Source of the DNA: Nocardiopsis sp. FR4
GTDB taxonomy: Bacteria; Actinomycetota; Actinomycetes; Streptosporangiales; Streptosporangiaceae
NCBI RefSeq assembly: GCF_009830945.1
Contig: NZ_VWVV01000016.1
Span: 1 to 64,000 of the forward strand
Direction: 5' to 3'
DNA length: 64,000 bases
Shown: positions 59,076 through 64,000 of the stretch, piece by piece
Layout: each line of letters opens with the position of its first letter
Position numbering within the stretch: position 1 is the stretch's first letter
The notes under the pieces: generated by a model
The model's database searches: none
Told to the model about the DNA's origin: nothing
What the model saw: only the letters and a program-made list of their open reading frames with translations
Position numbers and translations under genes: made by a program

Positions 59076-60695
59076 GTGGGAACCGGTGATCCCCGGGAAC
59101 GGAAGGCCAGGGCACTGGCCGAGGAACGCCAGCGCCTGGCCAGAATCCGCCAGGAGCGGGCACGGGCCCGAGGGGACGACGTCTGGCGGGAATTCCAGGT
59201 GGAACCCGACCGGATATCCGATCTGCGGGACGCGGTCGAGGCGGCCATCGTCGCCGCGGGGGCCGCAGGCGGGGACACGGCCGAGAGGCTGTCCGTCCTG
59301 CTCAACGGAAGGCCCTGCCCGGAAGCCCCCTCTCTCCTGTTGCGGCTGCTGGGACGGTTGCCCTCCCGCCTCGGAGCGCTCCACCTGGCCCGGTTGCACG
59401 AGATCGGAGTGCGTCAGACGGCCGAGAGCGGATACGTGGCGGCGCTCATCAGCGGACGCGTCGAACCCACGGCGGAGACGCTCCTCAAGGTCCGGTGCCC
59501 CACCCCGCCCCTGCTGCTGTGGCGGGACAGCGAACTCGTCCGGCTCGGGAGCGCCCCCACGGACCCGGAGCGCTTCCTCTCGACCGCGCCGCTCGCGCTC
59601 GTCGACGACTTCCTCGGCCGCGAACCGGCGGTGTCTCCCACCGGCCAGGAACGGACCGATGCCCGGGAGAACCTCTACCTCCTGGCGCGGAGCGACCCCG
59701 ACCGGTTGACCGGCGAACAGGCGGAGGCACTCGACTGGCCGGAGGAACTCTGGAGGCGACGCCTACGGGAGGACCCCGGCCTTCCTGTGCCCGACGAGGC
59801 TCCCGAGTCCGCCCGGATCCTGGCCGGAGTGGCCGACGGGGACCCGGTGGCCGCGGAGCTGCTCGTCGGCTCGCTGGCGGGCAGAGCGGAGAATCTCCTG
59901 CGGGACCTGCTCGACAACCGGGGCAGGCCCGCTGCCTGGCCCCGGGCCGTGTTCGCCGACCGGTCCTTCTGGCCGCTGCTGGAGGACCTGTGCGGATCCG
60001 CCACCCTGCCCAGGAGCGCTCCGGCCCCGATGTCGGAGTTCGTCGCCTGGCGCGACCTGCGCCGTGCCCACCGCGACCTGATGAACGTCGACCCGAGGAC
60101 GTACAAGGCCCTGTCCCCCCATCTGGCGTCCAGGACCGCCTGGGTGCGGGAGGAGGCCACGGCCATGGAGGTCTACCTCAACCTCCGTTTCGCTGACCCC
60201 GGCGACTCCCAGGCGCTGCGCAACGCGTGGGTGAGGCTGGCGGCCCTGAAGTCGGACAGCCCCGTGGTCGCCGCCAACATCGCCTGGCTGATGAGCCTCC
60301 TGGACACCGACCGCAACCACCGGGGGCCGCTGTTCAACCCCTACCTGGAGCTCGGTGTCCCCCACGGCGTCGCGGCCGGTGAGTGGAAGGCCGCCTGGCG
60401 GGGGCTGCGGCGGGAGCTGAAGGGACGGACCGAGGAGCTCTCCGACATCAACCACGCCAGGGACCTCCTCCGGGACATCGAGGCCGACGGCGGACCGGAG
60501 AACCATCCTCTGTACGTGCTTCCCGTGCACCGGGAGGAACTCTTTCCGGCGCCGCGCGTTCCGGCGCCGCTCATCCCCGGCGCCCGCCCCCTCCCGCGCC
60601 GCACCGAGTCGCTGCCCCCGTCGGAGAGGGAGCGGATACGCGACGAGGCGATGGCGTCGCTCATGGAACTGGCCGTTCGCGAAAGGACACCATGA
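59076..60695 (+). CDS. Unknown protein, first gene of Hsp70-RNase operon
   Basis: This 539-residue protein has no recognised family. The first 45 residues are a highly charged helix (ERKARALAEERQRLARIRQE), likely a coiled coil. The rest is mainly helical repeats (RLSVLLNGRPCPEAPSLLLR, LLRLLGRLPSRLGALHLARL, VAAELLVGSLAGRAENLLRD, TAWVREEATAMEVYLNLRFA, SPVVAANIAWLMSLLDTD), ending in a Pro-rich stretch and a short helix. The GTG at 59076 has no SD and lies just behind a -10 box. The stop overlaps the GrpE-like gene's start (ATGA). As the leading gene of a coupled operon with an Hsp70-RNase, it may deliver or sense clients (inference). Confidence 0.65.
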   Translation: MGTGDPRERKARALAEERQRLARIRQERARARGDDVWREFQVEPDRISDLRDAVEAAIVAAGAAGGDTAERLSVLLNGRPCPEAPSLLLRLLGRLPSRLGALHLARLHEIGVRQTAESGYVAALISGRVEPTAETLLKVRCPTPPLLLWRDSELVRLGSAPTDPERFLSTAPLALVDDFLGREPAVSPTGQERTDARENLYLLARSDPDRLTGEQAEALDWPEELWRRRLREDPGLPVPDEAPESARILAGVADGDPVAAELLVGSLAGRAENLLRDLLDNRGRPAAWPRAVFADRSFWPLLEDLCGSATLPRSAPAPMSEFVAWRDLRRAHRDLMNVDPRTYKALSPHLASRTAWVREEATAMEVYLNLRFADPGDSQALRNAWVRLAALKSDSPVVAANIAWLMSLLDTDRNHRGPLFNPYLELGVPHGVAAGEWKAAWRGLRRELKGRTEELSDINHARDLLRDIEADGGPENHPLYVLPVHREELFPAPRVPAPLIPGARPLPRRTESLPPSERERIRDEAMASLMELAVRERTP

Positions 60696-61309
60696 ACACG
60701 TCCGACCACCACCGGCAGGTCACGGACGAGGACCTGGGGAGCTTCCTCCTCGAACTGCCCAGCAGTGAGAGGAAGCGCCTGCTCACCCTGCTCGCCTCCC
60801 GGCTCGACCCCCGGACGATCCTCGAACCCCTGGTGGAGGGCGTCACGGGAGCCCTCGCCGAAAGCGGCGGTGAACAGATCACCGGGGCCGAGGTCAAGGA
60901 GGCCGTACGCCGGGCCCTGGTGGAGAACATGCAGGCCAGGCGCACCCATCTGGCCCAGCTCGCCCAACTCGCCGAGCTGACGGAGGCGAAGGGGCGCCGC
61001 GACGCGGTGGCCCGGAGGATCGCCGACTTCTGTCGGACCAGCGGCCTGAAGAAGGTCACCGGTATCGAGGACCTGTCCCTCTTCAGGGTGGTCGAAGGGG
61101 ACCCGGAGACGCAGCCGCACGCGGCGGTCGTCAAGCCCGCCTTCGTGGACGAGGCCACGAACCGGCTGGTGCTGGCCGGGGAGGTCGTGTTCAGCGACGC
61201 GCCTCCGCACAAGGATCCGGGAAGGGACGAGGAGAAGGCGGTCTGTCTGACCTGCGGGGCGCCCCTGAAGGGCCGTCGGGTCGGCAAGAAGAAGAGGGGG
61301 CGTCGATGA
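60692..61309 (+). CDS. Small GrpE-like candidate exchange factor
   Basis: This 205-residue protein is built like GrpE: a long helical N-terminal region (ERKRLLTLLASRLDPRTILE, EVKEAVRRALVENMQARRTH, LAQLAQLAELTEAKGRRDAV) followed by a short beta domain (FRVVEGDPETQPHAAVVKPA, EATNRLVLAGEVVFSD). The final VKPAFVDEATNRLVLAGEV recalls the GrpE ending where a Pro-Gly turn leads into V..P..V. A CxxC (CLTCG) and a basic tail, RRVGKKKRGRR, are additions. Motif similarity is weak, so the main argument is context: it is coupled by ATGA overlaps to both neighbours, and the next gene is an Hsp70. ATG at 60692 with GAAAGGA upstream. Confidence 0.5.
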   Translation: MNTSDHHRQVTDEDLGSFLLELPSSERKRLLTLLASRLDPRTILEPLVEGVTGALAESGGEQITGAEVKEAVRRALVENMQARRTHLAQLAQLAELTEAKGRRDAVARRIADFCRTSGLKKVTGIEDLSLFRVVEGDPETQPHAAVVKPAFVDEATNRLVLAGEVVFSDAPPHKDPGRDEEKAVCLTCGAPLKGRRVGKKKRGRR

Positions 61310-63390
61310 GCTTCGGTATCGACTTCGGTACGACCAATTCGGTCCTCGCCCGCTGGACCGGCCAGGACGCCGAGGTCGTCGCCCTGGACGCGACCAACCT
61401 CGACGACTGGAACTATCCCGGGTTCGAGACCCTGTTCCCGTCCGTGGTCGGGGTGAGCTCCCTGCGTGAGGAGGTCCTGTTCGGCTGGGAGGCCAAGCTG
61501 CGCTCCCAACAGGTCGTCCCGGCGGCCAAGCGCCTCCTGGTGGGGGACGACAGGATCTCCGTGGGGCGGACCTCCTGGTCGGCCTCGACCGTGGCCGCCG
61601 GTATCTTCCACGCCATCCGTGAACGTGCGGACAGCGAGCAGTTCCTGGACGTGGACACGGCGGTGGTCACGGTCCCCGCCAACTCCGCCGGCGCGGCCCG
61701 GTTCCGCACCCGTGCCGCCGCACGGGAGGCGGGGATCCGGGTCGACTCCCTCATCAACGAGCCCACCGCCGCCGCCCTCTACTACAAGCAGCAGGTCGGT
61801 GACGACGCCCTGGAGAACGTCGTCACCTTCGACTGGGGCGGCGGGACCATCGACGTCACCGTTCTGGAAGCCGAGGACGGACTGTTCGAGGAGCGTGCCG
61901 CGCGGGGCGTGGCCCAGCTCGGCGGACTGGAGATCGACACGGCCCTCCGGCGGTTGGTGCTCACCAAGAGCAGCCGCAGGCCCGAGGGGTACGCGGAGGA
62001 GGCCGCTTTCTCCCGTGCCGTGGAACTCGCGAAGATCCGTCTGTCGACGGAGGAGATCGTCGCCGTCTCGGTGCCCGGCAACAGGAGCAGCGTCGAGGTC
62101 ACCCGGGCCGAGTTCGAACAGGTCGTCCGCCCGATCGTGGAGAGGGCGATCGAGCCTCTCAACCGCTGCCTCAAGGACCTGGGGATGCGGCCCGAGGACA
62201 TCGACTCGGTGCTGATGATCGGTGGTAGCAGCCAGATCCCCCTGGTTCGGCGGATGGTCGGCGACGTCATGGGGGACCGGATGGTCTCGGCGGACCTGTG
62301 CGACCCCATGACCGCGGTCGCCCAGGGGGCCGCCGTCGCCGCGGCCATCAACAGCGGTGACCTGGAGATCGACCTGGCCGTCGGTACCACCCACGCCCTG
62401 GGCACGGTGTCCACCAGGCGGAACGACCGTGGCGAGACCCGGTCCTTCAGCCAGATCATCCCGCGCAACGCCACCCTTCCCCGATCGCAGGAGAAGACCT
62501 ACCGTCCCAACCACGTCGGTCAGAAACGGCTCAGCGTGGAGATCTGGGAGGGGGACCCCGCCGACCCGGTCGCCAAGGAGGCCGGAGCGGACAACGGTTC
62601 CAACATCTGCCTGACCGAGCTCAAGATCGACCTGCCCCCGTTCACGGAACCGGACGAGGCCTCCTTCACCCTCACCTACACCTACGACCTCAACGGTCTG
62701 CTGGGGGTCCGCGCCGTCCTGGAGCGCACCCAGGAGGTGCTCGTCGAGCGTGAGATCAACGCCTTCGGCCTGTCCACGACCGGGGTCGGGGTCAGTGCCG
62801 CCAGTCTGCGGGAGTTCCTGGAGACCCGGCCGCGCCTGCCCGAGTCGGCCGCCCCGTCGGCGGAGCACCAGCCCGCACCGGTGGCCGTACCACCGGAGAA
62901 GGAGCCGGGGCCGCGTCCCTCCCCGGCGGCTCCCCTCCGGGCGGGGGAGGGAGAGGCACCGGGGTGCCGTCCCCTGGTGGTCGACGGTTCCAACCTCGCC
63001 TGGGGTTCGCAGAACCGGAGCATGGGCGGGCGGCCCACGCTGGCCCGGCTCCACGCCGCGCTCGCGGAACTGCGCGACCAGTACCCCGGGGCGGAGGTCA
63101 TCGTTTTCGTCGACGCCAACTTCCGCCATGTCGTACCCGACCCGGAGAAGGCGCGAGTGGATCGGGAGATCGCCCAGGGGGTCCTGCACCGGGTTCCCTC
63201 GGGAACGGTCGGCGGAGCCGATGTCTACCTATTGGACATCGCCCGCAAGAAGGACGGGGTCGTGGTCAGCAACGACGGTTTCTCTCAGCACACCGAGTAC
63301 CATTCCTGGCTGGCTGGAAAGGGGCGTCTGCTCGGGGGGACGGAGGTCGCCGGTATCTGGGCCTTCAAGGAACGACGGCTTTCCCGTTGA
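61306..63390 (+). CDS. Hsp70 (DnaK-like) fused to a NYN/PIN-type RNase
   Basis: This is a 694-residue fusion. The Hsp70 ATPase domain has phosphate-1 GIDFGTTNS (4-12), NEPTAAALYY, phosphate-2 DWGGGTIDVTV (from 176) and the adenosine motif MIGGSSQIPLVRRM (about 304-317). A substrate-binding beta domain follows (SFTLTYTYDLNGLLGVRAVL). The helical lid is missing: after a Pro/Glu linker (about 500-550) comes a domain starting PLVVDGSNLAWG (Asp560), with VIVFVDANF (Asp603), GADVYLLDIARKKDG (Asp639) and VVVSNDGFSQH (Asp657). That acidic pattern and order match Zc3h12a-like NYN ribonucleases. The likely activity is RNA cleavage governed by the ATP/client cycle of the chaperone. The ATG at 61306 overlaps the previous stop (ATGA). 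Confidence 0.85.
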   Translation: MSFGIDFGTTNSVLARWTGQDAEVVALDATNLDDWNYPGFETLFPSVVGVSSLREEVLFGWEAKLRSQQVVPAAKRLLVGDDRISVGRTSWSASTVAAGIFHAIRERADSEQFLDVDTAVVTVPANSAGAARFRTRAAAREAGIRVDSLINEPTAAALYYKQQVGDDALENVVTFDWGGGTIDVTVLEAEDGLFEERAARGVAQLGGLEIDTALRRLVLTKSSRRPEGYAEEAAFSRAVELAKIRLSTEEIVAVSVPGNRSSVEVTRAEFEQVVRPIVERAIEPLNRCLKDLGMRPEDIDSVLMIGGSSQIPLVRRMVGDVMGDRMVSADLCDPMTAVAQGAAVAAAINSGDLEIDLAVGTTHALGTVSTRRNDRGETRSFSQIIPRNATLPRSQEKTYRPNHVGQKRLSVEIWEGDPADPVAKEAGADNGSNICLTELKIDLPPFTEPDEASFTLTYTYDLNGLLGVRAVLERTQEVLVEREINAFGLSTTGVGVSAASLREFLETRPRLPESAAPSAEHQPAPVAVPPEKEPGPRPSPAAPLRAGEGEAPGCRPLVVDGSNLAWGSQNRSMGGRPTLARLHAALAELRDQYPGAEVIVFVDANFRHVVPDPEKARVDREIAQGVLHRVPSGTVGGADVYLLDIARKKDGVVVSNDGFSQHTEYHSWLAGKGRLLGGTEVAGIWAFKERRLSR

Positions 63391-63604
63391 ACAGGGATGA
63401 TGCCGGAGAAACGGTTCGTGGGGCGATGCCGGGTTGCGCGGGGGTGTTTATCGTGCCATCCTGCGAACGTCGTGGGAAGGTGGCGGAGGAGTCGTGGGAA
63501 GCATCGCGGTATCCCTTTAACCGTTGAGTCCTCTCTGATTTCGGGTGGAACCGGAAGGCGCACATACGAGTGCGCCCTGCCTGGAATCGTGAATGGGAGC
63601 TTGC
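63391..63604. other. Short gap after the Hsp70-RNase gene
   Basis: No gene is seen in these 214 bases. The stretch is less GC-rich than the neighbouring genes and probably holds the end of the chaperone operon and the promoter of the small membrane protein gene. No strong hairpin was found. Confidence 0.3.
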
Positions 63605-63772
63605 GTGTCCACGACCTTCGCCCTGGTGTGCGGAGCCTCCTTCGGAGCCTTTTCCCTCACCCTGCTCATCGCCCGCGAAGCCGACAAGAGCTGGCCCATG
63701 GCCCTCCTCATCGCCGGGGGCTCCTTCCTGGGTGCTCTCTCCGCCTTCGGTACCCTCGCCAGTGCTCTATGA
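63605..63772 (+). CDS. 55-residue membrane protein
   Basis: This short gene codes for 55 residues with two hydrophobic helices, FALVCGASFGAFSLTLLI (5-22) and MALLIAGGSFLGALSAFGTL (32-51), separated by a charged loop, AREADKSWP. The GTG at 63605 has GGGAG six bases upstream, and the stop is TGA at 63770-63772. No family is recognised. The reading frame is supported by the ribosome site, the hydrophobic pattern and conserved-looking start and stop, not by homology. It could be a small holin-like or regulatory membrane protein, perhaps tied to the upstream cluster. Confidence 0.5.
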   Translation: MSTTFALVCGASFGAFSLTLLIAREADKSWPMALLIAGGSFLGALSAFGTLASAL

Positions 63773-64000
63773 GCCATCGCGCGGGGCGGGCCTCCGGGCC
63801 CGCCCTCGGGGGCCGCGGGCGGCAGCAGATTCCGTGTCCTCGCGGTCCTCAAAGCCCTTGTCAGCCGGGAACGGTATCGGGGTTGCGGAGCCGGGGCCCG
63901 GCTGGGGCGGGGCTCGGTCGGGGGTTCTCACCCCGGGAACCCCGGAACGCGGCGCTGAAGGTATGTGGTTCATCGTGTTCGGGCACGTTGTCCCCTGGGG
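63773..64000. other. Right end of the window, no gene supported
   Basis: Nothing recognisable is seen. A leftward open frame from 63973 to 63767 codes for Pro/Arg-rich low-complexity sequence and overlaps the end of the small membrane protein gene; it is probably not real. Confidence 0.3.

Noticed and set aside
63767..63973. Leftward 68-codon frame at the right end
   Set aside because: Pro/Arg-rich low complexity and overlap with the better supported 55-residue gene.
1..64000. CRISPR arrays, tRNA or rRNA genes
   Set aside because: No regularly spaced repeats, cloverleaf-like sequence or rRNA segments were noticed when reading the window.

Overview
The window is about 72% GC, uses many GTG starts and GTGA/ATGA gene overlaps, and carries several actinomycete hallmarks: an XRE/DUF5753 plus DUF397 pair, DUF574-type SAM methyltransferases, RsbW-like ATP-binding proteins and tubulin-like GTPase operons. 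It is chromosomal sequence from a filamentous or near-filamentous actinomycete. The gene set would suit Nocardiopsis or a relative, but the genus is a guess. No rRNA, tRNA, CRISPR array or intact insertion sequence was seen.

Layout. 0.2-2.5 kb: a broken Crp/Fnr regulator, a tiny secreted Gly/His/Tyr-rich protein and a single-pass surface protein with a well-formed promoter. 2.6-14.4 kb (minus): a tightly coupled six-gene operon, read in the order secreted vWA protein, tubulin/FtsZ-like GTPase, multi-pass membrane protein, pseudokinase with a C-terminal anchor, TRAFAC-type GTPase, GTPase-associated protein with a tail anchor. 15-22.7 kb: two tandem SAM methyltransferases, a YchJ-like protein, a frame-broken gene, an N6-adenine methylase-plus-specificity fusion with an altered catalytic motif, an MgtC-like membrane protein and a SEC-C protein.

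23.4-63.4 kb is dense with genes that look like anti-phage or conflict functions: (a) a DUF1998 superfamily 2 helicase with a 1133-aa partner (Druantia type III-like), transcribed divergently from a second methylase-specificity fusion whose NPPF motif is intact; (b) a complete type I restriction-modification operon, hsdM-hsdS-hsdR, whose hsdS is strikingly AT-rich; (c) a Ser/Thr kinase, a RelE-like/UvrD fusion and a HelD-like helicase, directly downstream; (d) a regulatory cassette of DUF397, XRE, ATP-binding protein and small protein; (e) a candidate QxK nuclease with a degenerate P-loop protein; (f) an AIPR protein with an Mrr-like QxK nuclease head, an unknown 308-aa protein and a 4-TM protein; (g) a chaperone cluster of two large unknown proteins, a GrpE-like small protein and an Hsp70 whose lid is replaced by a NYN/PIN-like RNase.

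How the parts may work together (inference). The GTPase/tubulin/vWA operon looks like a membrane-associated assembly with both an extracytoplasmic sensor (vWA) and a cytoplasmic NTPase. Modules (a), (b) and probably (c) act on DNA. Modules (e) and (f) pair a nuclease with sensor-like or membrane partners. Module (g) is the least familiar and the best candidate for an undescribed system: a client-sensing chaperone covalently joined to an RNase, with its own putative exchange factor.
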